64,000 bases of DNA from NCBI RefSeq assembly GCF_900659615.1, contig NZ_CAACUY010000016.1, positions 27,274 to 91,273 on the forward strand, given 5' to 3'. Source of the DNA: Actinomadura fibrosa. GTDB taxonomy: Bacteria; Actinomycetota; Actinomycetes; Streptosporangiales; Streptosporangiaceae. Shown piece after piece: positions 40,814-50,216 of the stretch (positions are counted from its first letter, which is position 1; every line of letters starts with the position of its first letter). Under the pieces are notes generated by a model, which made no database searches, was not told where the DNA came from, and saw only the letters and a list, made by a program, of their open reading frames with translations. Both the position numbers and the translations under genes were made by a program.

Positions 40814-43606
40814 TCAGCCGTCCGAGTCCGGTGCGGGCAGGTAGCGGCCGGGGACCTCGGCGGGCGTGAGGATCGTCTTTTCGCCCGGGTAGGGCGTCCT
40901 GTACCCGTGCGTCTCGTACCAGGTGTAGTGGTCCATCTGGTCGGGGTTGGCGGTGTCGGGCTTCGGGTTCTGGTTGTTGCGGTGCTGCTGCGCGTTCCAG
41001 GACGTCCACAGGCTCGCGATGTTCTTCATGGCGGCCGGCACCGGCGGTGTCGGCGACTGGGCCGGTGCCAGCGAGGCCTTGGTCGTCGGGACGGTGTCGT
41101 CGCCGCAGGGCGGCGGGGTCTTGAGCCCGTAGGTCAGCGGGACGCGGTTCGGGACGGTGGTGAACGGCGTGTAGTCCGGGCGTCCGGTGAAGGCGGTGTA
41201 CATCGGGGTGGCGGCGCTGTCCTTCTGGTTCATCGGCCGGACCCCGAGGATCTGCTCGATGGTGCGGACGACGGTGATCTGCGTGTAGTAGCGGCTGTCG
41301 ACGGTGCCGTGCCGGGCCCAGGGGCTGATGACCTGGACCGGTCCGCGGGCGCCGTCGACGTGGTCGACGCCGTTCTGGGTGTCGTCCTCGATGACGAAGA
41401 TCGCGGAGTTCTTCCAGTACCCGCTGTGCGAGATGTGGTCGACGATCCTGCCGACGGCGAGGTCGTTGTCGGCGACCTGGGCGATCGGGTTCGGCGGGCC
41501 GCCGGTGTGGTCGCTGGACAGCCAGAACATGTTCAGGGCGGCCGGTCCTTCGGCGTCGAAGTGGCGCTTCCAGATCTCGTAGCGGTAGATGTCGGGGATG
41601 TCGAGGTCGTACTTGGGATAGTCGTGCGCCGTGACGCTGTTCAGCGACGGGATGGGCGAGGACGAGTCGGTCCTGATGCCGGTGTCCTGGCCGGTGGCCG
41701 CCATGTTCCTGGCGTCGCAGTAGAACTGCTGCCATGTCGCGCCGGCGGGCTTGGTCTCGAACTGGAGGAACTCGCCGTAGTTCTTGACGGTGCCGCCGGC
41801 CGCCTGGACGCCGCTCCAGAGGGTGCCGGAGCGCTGGTGGCCGAGCGCGTCGTCCTCGGTGTCGTAGCTGCGCTCGTACTCGCCGGCGGTCGACTCGGTG
41901 TATTCGGGATTGTCGGACTGCATCAGCCAGTTGTGGCCCTCGGCGGAGTTGGTGCCGACGTCGTAGGTGTTGTCGTAGAGGCCGAACTGCCGGGCCAGGG
42001 CGTGCTGGTTCGGCGTCGCGTCCTCGCCGAACTGCGCCTTGGCCGGATCGCCGTTGCCGCGCGGGTCGTCGCCGAGCACCTGGTCGTAGGTGCGGTTCTC
42101 CTTGACGATCAGGAAGACGTGCTTGATGGTCGACGGGTCGCCGAGCCGCAGCGGGACCGGGACGGGCCTCGCGTGGCCGCCGGTGCGCAGGCCGATAAGG
42201 GACGTGAGGTCCCAGCCGTTCTGCTGGAACACCTGGACGGTGCGGGCCCGGATCACGCGGTCGTCCGGGAGCGCGAAGCGCAGCAGGGTGCCGGTCGAGT
42301 CGTGGGTGTTGTGGCCGGTCGCCGGGGTGGTGCCGGGGCCCTTGTCGATGGTGCGTTCGGGGCCGCGCTCGCCGATGCCGCGCAGATTGGTGACGATCAC
42401 CTTCCCGCCGACCGTCGTGACGTTCTCGGGGAAGTAGTCGGTCGGCAGCAGGCCGACGTAGCCGACCGGGTCCTTGGGGGTGCGGTACCGGTAGACGGCG
42501 AGGGCGTTGGCGCGGCCGAGGGTGACCAGCAGGCGGCCGTCGTCGGTGAGCGTGATCCCGTCGGGCTCGTACCCGACCTTGGCGCCCGGCCAGGGCTGGG
42601 TCGTGATGGTCTGGACGACGGTGTCCTTGGCGGTGTCGATGATCGAGACGGTGTCGCTGCCGGTGTTGGCGACGAACAGCGCGCCGTTCCGGGCGTGCAG
42701 CGCGGTCGGGTGCAGGCCGACGCCGATGGACCTGACCGGGGCTGCGGCGTCGGCGACGTCGATGACGCTGACCGTGCCGGTGGTGGCGGCGCCGGTCCGC
42801 GGGTCGGCGGGGACCTGGGTGCCGTAGGAGTTGAGCGTCGGCTCGCCGTCCTTCGCGGGGCGTCCGCCCTCGTTGCCAACGTAGAGCTTGCCGCCGACGA
42901 GGGCGAGGTCGCGCGGGGCGGTCCCGACGGTCCAGCTCTGCTTGATCGTCCCGGTCGCCGGGTCCAGGGCCACGACGCGGTTCTGGCCGTTGACGGCGGT
43001 GTAGAGGACGGTGCCGTCCGGGGAGAACACGGCCTGGGCGGGCAGCGGGTGCTTCGTCCCGTCGACGGGGAGCGAGACGAACGTCGGCGCGCTGAGGGTG
43101 CCGTCGTCGTTGACCGGGAAGCGGCTGAAGCCGTTGATCTGCGGCATCCAGAGCGTCCTGCCGTCGGGCGAGTAGGTCGGCCCCTCCTGCCCCACGTTGT
43201 TGTTGCCGATCTTCAGTGCGGCGTCCGCGGCGGTGCCGGCCTGCTGAATGATCTTGTAGTTCGCCAGGTCGACGATCGTCAGGGCGATGGACCGGTCGGT
43301 GGTCAGCGCCGCCAGGTGGCGGCCGTCCGGGCTGACGGTGGAGGACAGCAGCTTGCCGTTGTTGACGAGCAGGCGGTCCCCGACCGGCTTGCCGAACTGG
43401 TCGCTGGCCAGCAGGGTGCCGAGGGCGGTGGTGTCGCCGACCTTGTGCGTGCCGAACGCGTTCGTCGACGCGTAGGCGGTGCCCGCGCCGGCGAGGGCGA
43501 GGGCCGCGGTTCCGGCCGCGACGATGCGGACCCGCCGGTTCGCGAGGTGGCGGAAGACTCCGGAGCGGTTCTCGGCGGCGCTCCTGCGCCGGCGCGTGAC
43601 CTGCAT
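40814..43606 (-). CDS. Exported beta-propeller (YncE-like)/phosphoesterase fusion protein
   Basis: 930 residues from the ATG at 43606. After a basic start, RIVAAGTAALALAGAGTAYA is the export signal. Residues about 50-440 are a YVTN-type seven-bladed propeller (VSPDGRHLAALTTDRSI, YSPDGRTLWMPQINGFSR, VFSPDGTVLYTAVNGQNRVV, EPDGITLTDDGRLLVTLGR). From about 490, HVFLIVKENRTYDQVLGDDP starts a phosphoesterase (PF04185-like) domain, with SEGHNWLMQSDNPEYTES and FVIEDDTQNGVDHVDGAR. Phosphatase or phospholipase C-like hydrolysis outside the cell is the family role. It is the last gene of a likely operon with the ABC exporter. Confidence 0.85.
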   Translation of the reverse strand: MQVTRRRRSAAENRSGVFRHLANRRVRIVAAGTAALALAGAGTAYASTNAFGTHKVGDTTALGTLLASDQFGKPVGDRLLVNNGKLLSSTVSPDGRHLAALTTDRSIALTIVDLANYKIIQQAGTAADAALKIGNNNVGQEGPTYSPDGRTLWMPQINGFSRFPVNDDGTLSAPTFVSLPVDGTKHPLPAQAVFSPDGTVLYTAVNGQNRVVALDPATGTIKQSWTVGTAPRDLALVGGKLYVGNEGGRPAKDGEPTLNSYGTQVPADPRTGAATTGTVSVIDVADAAAPVRSIGVGLHPTALHARNGALFVANTGSDTVSIIDTAKDTVVQTITTQPWPGAKVGYEPDGITLTDDGRLLVTLGRANALAVYRYRTPKDPVGYVGLLPTDYFPENVTTVGGKVIVTNLRGIGERGPERTIDKGPGTTPATGHNTHDSTGTLLRFALPDDRVIRARTVQVFQQNGWDLTSLIGLRTGGHARPVPVPLRLGDPSTIKHVFLIVKENRTYDQVLGDDPRGNGDPAKAQFGEDATPNQHALARQFGLYDNTYDVGTNSAEGHNWLMQSDNPEYTESTAGEYERSYDTEDDALGHQRSGTLWSGVQAAGGTVKNYGEFLQFETKPAGATWQQFYCDARNMAATGQDTGIRTDSSSPIPSLNSVTAHDYPKYDLDIPDIYRYEIWKRHFDAEGPAALNMFWLSSDHTGGPPNPIAQVADNDLAVGRIVDHISHSGYWKNSAIFVIEDDTQNGVDHVDGARGPVQVISPWARHGTVDSRYYTQITVVRTIEQILGVRPMNQKDSAATPMYTAFTGRPDYTPFTTVPNRVPLTYGLKTPPPCGDDTVPTTKASLAPAQSPTPPVPAAMKNIASLWTSWNAQQHRNNQNPKPDTANPDQMDHYTWYETHGYRTPYPGEKTILTPAEVPGRYLPAPDSDG

Positions 43607-43608
43607 GA

Positions 43609-44964
43609 TCAACCCTTTCGAGCGCTGGCGAGCAGGTCGATGTTGCCGTCGAACTGCCACAGGGGGTTGGGTGCGTCCCCGGACGGTGTGCGCACCTGGA
43701 AGTAGCCGTTGACCTCCTTCGGTCCGTCACCGTCGGCGACGTACCGTCCGTCCGGGGTGATGTCGAGCTGGTAGATGGCGCTGCCCGCGGACGTCACGCC
43801 GGGCAGGCGCCACGTCACGACGCACCGCCAGTCGTTGCCCGGTCCCTTGTCGGCGACGCGGCCGCCGCCCTTGTCGCAGGACGCGGCGGCCCGCAGCTGC
43901 GCCTCGGTGACGGCGGGCCGGTGCAGCTCAGCCGTCTGGAGCCGGTACAGGTGCGCGAACGAGGTGGCCAGGGAGTCCTGCACCTTCGTCCGGACGACTC
44001 CCGACCCGTCCGCCGGGGTCGCGGCGCCGAGCACCACGACCGTGAGGACGGCGACGCCCGCCAGCGGCAGCACGCCCGCCGTGAGGACGCGGCGACCCGA
44101 ACCGTCGTAGGCGACGTCGGTGAAGTCGCGGCGCACGAACAGCCGGTAGGCCAGCGCGGTCGCGGCGACCGCCCAGACCGCGGTGACCGCGAGGCCGATC
44201 AGGACGGGCCCCGCCTGCGCCGGGTCGGTGAACAGCCCGCGCCAGGCGAGGAAGGCGTGGCTCGGCAGCGCCATCCGCACGGCCACGGGCAGCGGCAGCA
44301 GCTGCGCGAGCTGGAGGACGAACGCGAGGAGCGCCGGCATCAGCAGCCCCATCGGCGAGCGGCCGAGGGCCACCGAGCCGAGCAGCCCGACCGCCGCGAA
44401 CGCCAGCGTCGGCGCCAGCACGCAGAGCCAGGCGAGCAGGACCGTCGCGGCCGCGTCCGCCGGGACGATCGCGTGGCCGTCCAGCCCGGCGAGCGGCCGG
44501 TTCCCGGCCACGGCCAGGCCGCCGGCGATGCTCGACGCGGCCAGCCCGGCCAGCAGCACGAGGATCACGGTGAGGCTGGCGAGGGCCTTCGCCACGAAGA
44601 TCCGCCGCGGGGAGCGGACCGCCACCAGCAGGTGCCGCCAGGTGCCGAGCCGGTCCTCGACGGCGAACACGTCCCCGGCGACCAGCGCGGTCAGCAGCGG
44701 CAGCGCCCAGGTGGACGAGAAGCTCAGCACCACCAGCGACCCGGCCCAGCCCGTCGCGTGCATCCACCGTCCGAACACCGTGTCGGCCGGCAGCGCGCTC
44801 TGCACGCTCACCGCGGCCACGAACGCCGCGGGAGCGATCCAGCACACCGCGAGCAGCAGCCGGATCCGCCACTGGGACAGCAGCTTGACCAGCTCGAACC
44901 GGTATCCGCGCGAGATGGGCGCCGGCCGGGCCTCGGCCTGCGAGGACGCGGTGGTGGTGGTCAT
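43609..44964 (-). CDS. ABC-2 type membrane protein with extracytoplasmic C-terminal domain
   Basis: 451 residues from the ATG at 44964 (GAGGAGG upstream), overlapping the ATPase stop by ATGA. Six or seven helices span residues 30-315 (SQWRIRLLLAVCWIAPAAFV, WALPLLTALVAGDVFAVEDR, IFVAKALASLTVILVLLAGL). The last about 130 residues lie after the final helix and look exported, with two cysteines (AAASCDKGG... and DWRCVVTWRLPG) and a beta-rich YQLDITPDGRYVADGDGP. Its ATPase partner is frameshifted, which questions whether the transporter works in this strain. It ends two bases before the phosphoesterase start. Confidence 0.82.
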   Translation of the reverse strand: MTTTTASSQAEARPAPISRGYRFELVKLLSQWRIRLLLAVCWIAPAAFVAAVSVQSALPADTVFGRWMHATGWAGSLVVLSFSSTWALPLLTALVAGDVFAVEDRLGTWRHLLVAVRSPRRIFVAKALASLTVILVLLAGLAASSIAGGLAVAGNRPLAGLDGHAIVPADAAATVLLAWLCVLAPTLAFAAVGLLGSVALGRSPMGLLMPALLAFVLQLAQLLPLPVAVRMALPSHAFLAWRGLFTDPAQAGPVLIGLAVTAVWAVAATALAYRLFVRRDFTDVAYDGSGRRVLTAGVLPLAGVAVLTVVVLGAATPADGSGVVRTKVQDSLATSFAHLYRLQTAELHRPAVTEAQLRAAASCDKGGGRVADKGPGNDWRCVVTWRLPGVTSAGSAIYQLDITPDGRYVADGDGPKEVNGYFQVRTPSGDAPNPLWQFDGNIDLLASARKG

Positions 44965-45963
44965 CGTCCGTCCTCCTCACCGGTCTTGCCGGTCTCGGCA
45001 GGCCCGGTTCCGGTCAGGGCCAGGAACGCCGCCTCCAGCGGCGGTACCACGGGCGCCAGTTCGCGCAGCGCCACCCCCGCCCCGACCAGCCGCACCACCA
45101 GCTCGTCGAGGGCCGGTACCGGCCCCCGGACGACCAGCGCGTCGGGATCCGGCCGCAGACCCGGGCCGCGGTCGCGCACGACGCGCAGGCCCGGTGTCTC
45201 CGCCGCGACCTCGCGGGCGGTCTCGGGCGCGGAGGTGAGCACCCGGTAGTCGAGCTCGCCGCTCTCGGCGGCGAGCTTGCTCACCGGCCCGGAGAAGACG
45301 ACCCGTCCGGTGGCGAGGATGGTGACCTCGGAGCACAGCGCCGCCAGGTCGTCCATCCGATGGCTGGACATGACGACCGCGGTCCCCTCCGCGGCCAGGT
45401 CAGTGAGGACTCGGTGCACGTGGCGCGTCCCGGCGGGGTCCAGGCCGTTGGCGGGCTCGTCGATGGCGAGCAGCCGCGGCCTGGTGAGCAGCGCGGCGGC
45501 CAGTCCGAGCCGCTGCCGCATCCCCAGCGAGAAGCCCCGGACCCGATCGCCGGCGACATCGGTGAGCCCCACCTGGTCCAGCGCGTCCTCGATCACGGCG
45601 GCGTGCCGGGAGCCGTGCCCCCGCAGCGAGGCCAGCGCGGAGAGGTTCTGCCGGGCCGTGAGCGAGGGGTACAGGCCGGGCCGTGAGCGAGGGGTACAGG
45701 CCGGGCCCGTCGACGAAGCCCGCGACACCGTCGGGGACGGCGAGCCTCCGCCCGACCGGCGCGCCGAAGAGCTCAAGGGTGCCGGCGTCGGCGACCGCCA
45801 GGCCCAGCAGCAGTCCAAGGAGCGTCGTCTTGCCCGCGCCGTTCGGCCCGACCAGGCCGTGGACCTGACCGCTCGCGACCTCCAGATCGACCCCGTCGAG
45901 CGCCACCACATCGCCGAAGGTCTTGGTGATCCCCCGGGCCCGAACCGCAGTGCCGGAACGCAT
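44961..45963 (-). pseudogene. ABC transporter ATPase broken by a 25-bp tandem duplication
   Basis: Starting at the ATG at 45963 (AGGAGG five bases before), the frame encodes MRSGTAVRARGITKTFGDVV, Walker A GPNGAGKTT and FVDGPGLYPSLTAR, then shifts at 45658-45707 and the correct continuation lies in another frame: RQNLSALASLRGHGSRHAAV, signature FSLGMRQRLGLAAALL, Walker B LLAIDEPANGLDP, ending at 44961. Exactly 25 bp are present twice in tandem at the junction; removing one copy joins the two halves seamlessly into a normal DrrA-like ATPase of about 325 residues. As written, the product lacks the signature motif and Walker B. Either the gene is inactive, or it is phase-variable, or an assembly error is present. 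Confidence 0.85.
45658..45707. repeat. Exact 25-bp tandem duplication
   Basis: Copy 1 is 45658-45682 and copy 2 is 45683-45707, identical at every base. The length is not a multiple of three, so it frameshifts the ABC ATPase gene by one. The flanking CCGGGCC repeats the end of the unit, which would favour slippage. Confidence 0.95.
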
Positions 45964-46117
45964 GCCGGTCCTCCTACTCCGCCGCCGAAGGACCCTAATG
46001 ATCTCAAGGGGCGCCAACGGGTCGAGCGTCCGAACGCCCGGCGAACGCTCCCCGTCCCCAAGGTTCACCGGCACCTTGCCGCACAGGCCGTAACAGCCTC
46101 CGCCGGACGGACCGCCG

Positions 46118-47104
46118 CTACGAGCGGATGCCCGAGGCCGCTGGCAGGTGCGGCCGCAACCGGGCCAGGGCGCGTCCCGTGTCGGCCTCGGCGGCGAGCG
46201 CCGCCATGAGGAGGAGCCGGGCCTTGGGGGCGCCGAGGGATCCGGCGAAGACCGCGCCGGCCTTGGCGAGGTCGGCGCCCCCGCCCGCTCCGTAGACGGG
46301 GACCGCGGGCCCTTCCGCGCAGCGCGACGTGACAAGGACGGGAATGTCCTCGTCGAGGCAGGCTTCGACTTCGCGGAGGACGCCGGGTGTGGGATTGCCC
46401 GTGCCGAGTGCCTGGAGCACCAGCCCGCGGGCGCCCGCCGCCCGGCACGCCGCGATCTGCACGCCGTCGGCGTCCAGGTACACGGGCACGATGTCGACCC
46501 GCGCGTCCAGCGCGCCCAGCTCGGTGAGCCGGAACCCGTCCGGACGGGCGGGCCTGCCGATCGTCTCGACCCGGTCGTCCCGGACGAGCGCGACCGGGCC
46601 GCGCCCCGGCGAGGCGAACGCCGCCAGGTCGAGCGTGTGCGCCTTGGTGGCGTACCGGGCGGCGTGGACCTGCCCGGCCATCGTGATGAGGGCGCCCATG
46701 CCGCGGGTCGCGGAGGCGGCGGCGACGCGCACGGCGTCGGCGATGTTGCGCGGGCCGTCGGCGTCCGGTGCCGCGGCGTGCCGCTGGGCGCCGGTGAAGA
46801 CCACGGTGCGCCCGGGCGGCAGGACGAGGTCGAGCAGGTAGGCCGTCTCCTCCATGGTGTCGGTGCCGTGGGTGACGACGACGCCGTCCACGCCGGGGTC
46901 GTCCAGTTCGGTGAGGATCCGGCGGGCGAGGCGGAGGACGTCGGCGCGGGTGAGGTTGAAGCTGTGCGCCAGCATGACCTCGCGGACCTGCACGGCCGGG
47001 GCGGACACGACCAGCGTGGACCCTGGAACCGCCACCTGGACGTCCCCTCGCGGGGATGGACGCGAGGCGATGGTGCCCCCGGTGGTCAGGACGGTGACCG
47101 CCAT
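46118..47104 (-). CDS. L-asparaginase family amidohydrolase
   Basis: 328 residues from the ATG at 47104, which shares one base with the permease stop (TGATG). The two catalytic Thr motifs of bacterial asparaginases are intact: VLTTGGTIASR near the N-terminus and VVVTHGTDTMEETAYLLDL in the middle. VVFTGAQRHAAAPDADGPRN and ARGLVLQALGTGNPTPGVLR follow, as in type I/II enzymes. No signal peptide, so cytosolic. Together with an NCS1 transporter it could be an amidohydrolase for a nitrogenous compound other than asparagine; the sequence does not separate these. Confidence 0.9.
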   Translation of the reverse strand: MAVTVLTTGGTIASRPSPRGDVQVAVPGSTLVVSAPAVQVREVMLAHSFNLTRADVLRLARRILTELDDPGVDGVVVTHGTDTMEETAYLLDLVLPPGRTVVFTGAQRHAAAPDADGPRNIADAVRVAAASATRGMGALITMAGQVHAARYATKAHTLDLAAFASPGRGPVALVRDDRVETIGRPARPDGFRLTELGALDARVDIVPVYLDADGVQIAACRAAGARGLVLQALGTGNPTPGVLREVEACLDEDIPVLVTSRCAEGPAVPVYGAGGGADLAKAGAVFAGSLGAPKARLLLMAALAAEADTGRALARLRPHLPAASGIRS

Positions 47105-48531
47105 CAGGACACCGCCTCGACCGCGACCGCCTCCCCGGACGTGGCGCGCCGCCGTGCCCGCAGTGCCAGGGCGTAGTGCAGCCCGCCCGCGACCAGGCCG
47201 CCCGACAGCCAGGAGAAGTCGGTGTCGCCCAGCGCCCGCGCCACCGGGCCCTGGAGTGCCGGCACCATGCCGAACTGCCATGCCCACGCGGCCAGGAGCC
47301 CCAGGGCGAGGCTGGCCAGCGCCCTGCCGTCGGCGCCGCCGCGGCGGTAGAGGGCGGCCACGTCGATCCGGCCGCGGCGCAGGACGAAGAAGTCGACCAG
47401 GACGATGGCGGCCCAGGGGCTGATCCAGACCAGGATCGACGCCATCCAGTTGTCGAACGCCCGGGCGAAGCTGTCGGCCTGGAGGAACACCGCCAGGACG
47501 AGCGAGGCCACCGTCCCGGCCGCCAGCGTCACCTTCCACCGGGCGATCCGGATGCCGACCGACAGCGCCGCCAGCGAGCAGGAGTACAGGTTGAGGATGT
47601 TGGTCGCCACCGGCCCGTGCATGATCAGCAGCAGGACGGGCACGGCCATCGCCCCGAACGTGCCGGTCACGAGGCTGGAGGGGTCGCTGCCGCCGCCCGC
47701 GCTGGCCAGGTAGGCGCCGAGCGCCGCCAGCCACACCGTCGGGACGTACATGCCGAGGGCGGTGGACCAGAACACCGACCGCTCGGAGGCACCGGTGCGG
47801 ACGAAGCGGCTGTAGTCGGCCGAGTACGGCAGCCAGGTGATGCCCCAGCCGATGCCGATGGCGGTGAGGAGCTGGGTGACGGCGGTGACCCGGTCGCCGG
47901 TGGTGGTGGCGGTGGCGGTCGTCCAGTGCGCGTCGGCCTGCCCGAGCGCCAGCACGGTCATGACCGCCATCACCAGCACCGTGGCCGGGACGGTGTACTT
48001 CTCGAACGTGCGGATGGCGTAGAACCCGTAGAGCGCCAGGGCCAGCTGGACCGCCATGATGAGCCCGGCCACCAGGTACTTCAGGCCGTTGCCGCCGTGC
48101 ACCCCCATCCGCCCGAGGATCTCGATGACCAGGTCCAGGACCACCCAGGTGTTGACCCCGACCCAGCCCATGGTGAGCAGCCCCTGCACCAGGCCGGGCA
48201 CGAGGGCGCCGCGCCGTCCGAAGGGCCCGCGTCCGAGGACCATCTGGTTGACGCCGGTGCGGTGGCCCATCACGTTGAACAGGCCGAAGAGCGCGCAGCC
48301 GACCACGTTGCCGAGGGCGATGACCACGAGGGTCTCCACCAGGCTCAGGCCGAGGGTGACGCCGAGCGCGCCGAGCACCCAGTTGATCGGCGCGATGTTG
48401 GCCCCGCACCAGATCCAGAACTGCTGCCAGGGCGTGGAGTCGCGCCGGGAGCCGGGGATGGGCTCGATGCCGTGCTCGTCGAAGCGGACCGCGTCGGTGG
48501 GTGGGCGGTGTGCCGGATCGTTGATGGACAT
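47104..48531 (-). CDS. NCS1-family nucleobase/allantoin-type permease
   Basis: 475 residues from the ATG at 48531 (GGAGG five bases before). Twelve helices with NCS1 features: an N-terminal FWIWCGANIAPINWVLGALG (helix 1 with the substrate-site Asn/Trp), GHRTGVNQMVLGRGPFGRRG, GWVGVNTWVVLDLV, LPYSADYSRFVRTGASERSV and a helix-8 region GTFGAMAVPVLLLIMHGPVA. Members take up cytosine, purines, allantoin, uracil or hydantoins in symport with Na+ or H+. Divergent PucR regulator and shared palindrome; coupled to the asparaginase-like gene downstream. Confidence 0.9.
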   Translation of the reverse strand: MSINDPAHRPPTDAVRFDEHGIEPIPGSRRDSTPWQQFWIWCGANIAPINWVLGALGVTLGLSLVETLVVIALGNVVGCALFGLFNVMGHRTGVNQMVLGRGPFGRRGALVPGLVQGLLTMGWVGVNTWVVLDLVIEILGRMGVHGGNGLKYLVAGLIMAVQLALALYGFYAIRTFEKYTVPATVLVMAVMTVLALGQADAHWTTATATTTGDRVTAVTQLLTAIGIGWGITWLPYSADYSRFVRTGASERSVFWSTALGMYVPTVWLAALGAYLASAGGGSDPSSLVTGTFGAMAVPVLLLIMHGPVATNILNLYSCSLAALSVGIRIARWKVTLAAGTVASLVLAVFLQADSFARAFDNWMASILVWISPWAAIVLVDFFVLRRGRIDVAALYRRGGADGRALASLALGLLAAWAWQFGMVPALQGPVARALGDTDFSWLSGGLVAGGLHYALALRARRRATSGEAVAVEAVS

Positions 48532-48586
48532 GGTTCCTCCGTCCGTGATGCGCACCACAGTCGCATCCGCCGCAGCCGTTTCGAAG

Positions 48587-48600
48587 TAGAGGAACCTCTA
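48587..48600. promoter_or_regulatory. PucR-type operator palindrome
   Basis: TAGAGGAACCTCTA, a perfect palindrome with 6-bp arms, between the divergent permease and PucR genes. It is almost the same as the palindrome at 52952-52965. The -35 position of the PucR promoter overlaps its right arm. Confidence 0.7.
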
Positions 48601-48601
48601 T

Positions 48602-48625
48602 CGATTACCGTCTCGACTGTATAGA
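48602..48625 (+). promoter_or_regulatory. Leaderless promoter of the PucR gene
   Basis: TATAGA at 48620-48625 ends eight bases before the ATG at 48634, with no ribosome site between. This fits a leaderless transcript. The -35 position (about 48597-48602) is covered by the operator. Confidence 0.5.
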
Positions 48626-48633
48626 TTCACACC

Positions 48634-50190
48634 ATGGTCACTCTGCGGTCGCTGCTGGCGGACGACGCGCTGGAGCTGCGGCTCCTCGTCGCGGGGCCGC
48701 CGGGGGCGCTGGACGAACCGGTCGCCTGGGTGCACAACACCGAGCTGCCCGACCCGTCGCGGTACCTGCGTCCACGCGAACTGGTGCTGACGAACGGCCT
48801 GTGGGACGACCGGACGACGGCCGCCGCGTTCGTCGCCGCCGTCGGGCGGGCCGAGGCGTCGGGCATCGTGTTCGGCCGGCGGCCGGAGCGTCCCGCCACG
48901 CCGGACGAGCTGATCGACGCCTGCGCGCAGGCCGCGATGCCGCTGCTGGAGATCTCCGCGGCGGTACCCTTCACCGCGGTCTCCCAGGCGGTGGCCGCCC
49001 GCTACACCGAGGAGCGCCAGGACGCGCTCGTCGGCATGGTCCGCCGGGGCGAGGCCCTGGCGACCGCGATCTCCCACGGGGCGGGCGCGTCCGGGGTGCT
49101 CCAGGTGCTGCGCCGCGACCACGAGCTGCCGCTGGCGGTGATCGACCGGATGGGCCGCCCGCTCGCGCTCGCCGGGGCCGACCTGGACGCCGGGCACCTG
49201 CGCGCGGTGGCCGCGGGCCTGGCCCGCCGCCCGCCGCCGCTCGAACTGGACCTCGGCGCCGCGGGGAAGGCCGCGCTGTACCTGGTCGGCGCGGTCGGCG
49301 AGGCGGACGCCGCGCTCGTCTGCCTGCGCCCGGTGGGCGAGCTCACCCGCCTCGAACGGGACGCGCTGGAGCAGGCGGCGCGCTTCCTCAGCCTGGAGGT
49401 CGCGAAGAAGCAGGCGATGCAGGCGATCGAGCAGCGGTTCGCCGGCGAGCTGCTGGAGATGGTGCTGTCGGGCGGCAGCCGCGCGGCGGAGGTGCCCGGC
49501 CGGCTGCGCGCGTTCGGGGTGGACGCCGAAGGGCCGCTGGCGGTGTGGGCGCTGGCGTTCACCGGCGCCGACGCCACCCTCCCCGGGCTGGCCGAGGCCG
49601 CCGGCGACTTCTTCGCCTCCGCGGGCGTCCCGGTGGTGGCGGCGGGCGGATCGCAGGATGTCGTGGCCGTGCTGTCGTGGCGGCGCGGCGAGGACGACTC
49701 GGTGCCCCTGGCCGAACGGCTCGTCTCGGCCGTGGCCGACCGCTTCCCCGGCCGCCGTCCCGTGGTGGGGCTGGGCGGGGTCGTCCACGGGCTGGAGGGG
49801 CTGCGCGAATCCCTGGTCCGGTCGCGCGAGGCGTGCCGGACCCTGCGGCGGGGACGCGCGGGACGCGCCGTCCAGACGTTCGCCGAGCTGGGCGCTCACC
49901 GGCTGCTGCTGAGCATGCAGGACGCCGCCGCCCTGCGGACCCTCGCCGACGGCGTGCTCGCCCCGCTGCGCGACCACGACGCCGGGCGGGGCGGCGAGCT
50001 GGAGAGCACCCTGCGCGCGTTCCTCGACCACGACGGGCACTGGTCCGCCACCGCCGAGGCCCTGCACGTCCACGTCAACACGCTCCGCAACCGGCTCGCC
50101 AAGGTCACCGAGCTGACCGGCCGCGACGTGACCCGCACCGCCGACCGCGTCGACCTGTTCCTGGCCCTCCAGGCCTCCGACATGGAGTGA
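48634..50190 (+). CDS. PucR-family transcriptional regulator
   Basis: 518 residues. N-terminal PucR domain (VTLRSLLADDALELRLLVAG, VAWVHNTELPDPSRYLRPRE, LVLTNGLWDDR), central GGDEF-like linker, and C-terminal PucR-type HTH (FLDHDGHWSATAEALHVHVN, TLRNRLAKVTELTGRD). PucR proteins regulate purine or other nitrogen-compound catabolism genes, often as activators responding to allantoin-type intermediates. The 14-bp palindromes in front of the permease operon and the DUF1989 operon mark its probable targets. Confidence 0.93.
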   Translation: MVTLRSLLADDALELRLLVAGPPGALDEPVAWVHNTELPDPSRYLRPRELVLTNGLWDDRTTAAAFVAAVGRAEASGIVFGRRPERPATPDELIDACAQAAMPLLEISAAVPFTAVSQAVAARYTEERQDALVGMVRRGEALATAISHGAGASGVLQVLRRDHELPLAVIDRMGRPLALAGADLDAGHLRAVAAGLARRPPPLELDLGAAGKAALYLVGAVGEADAALVCLRPVGELTRLERDALEQAARFLSLEVAKKQAMQAIEQRFAGELLEMVLSGGSRAAEVPGRLRAFGVDAEGPLAVWALAFTGADATLPGLAEAAGDFFASAGVPVVAAGGSQDVVAVLSWRRGEDDSVPLAERLVSAVADRFPGRRPVVGLGGVVHGLEGLRESLVRSREACRTLRRGRAGRAVQTFAELGAHRLLLSMQDAAALRTLADGVLAPLRDHDAGRGGELESTLRAFLDHDGHWSATAEALHVHVNTLRNRLAKVTELTGRDVTRTADRVDLFLALQASDME

Positions 50191-50216
50191 CCGCGCCGCC
50201 CGCCGCCGTCCGGGCG

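Noticed and set aside
40794..43730. 978-codon frame overlapping the propeller/phosphoesterase gene
   Set aside because: Same-strand shifted frame with low-complexity Arg-rich product; the 930-residue frame has signal peptide and domains.
44961..45963. Programmed frameshift in the ABC ATPase
   Set aside because: No slippery site or stem-loop is needed; a perfect 25-bp duplication explains the shift completely.
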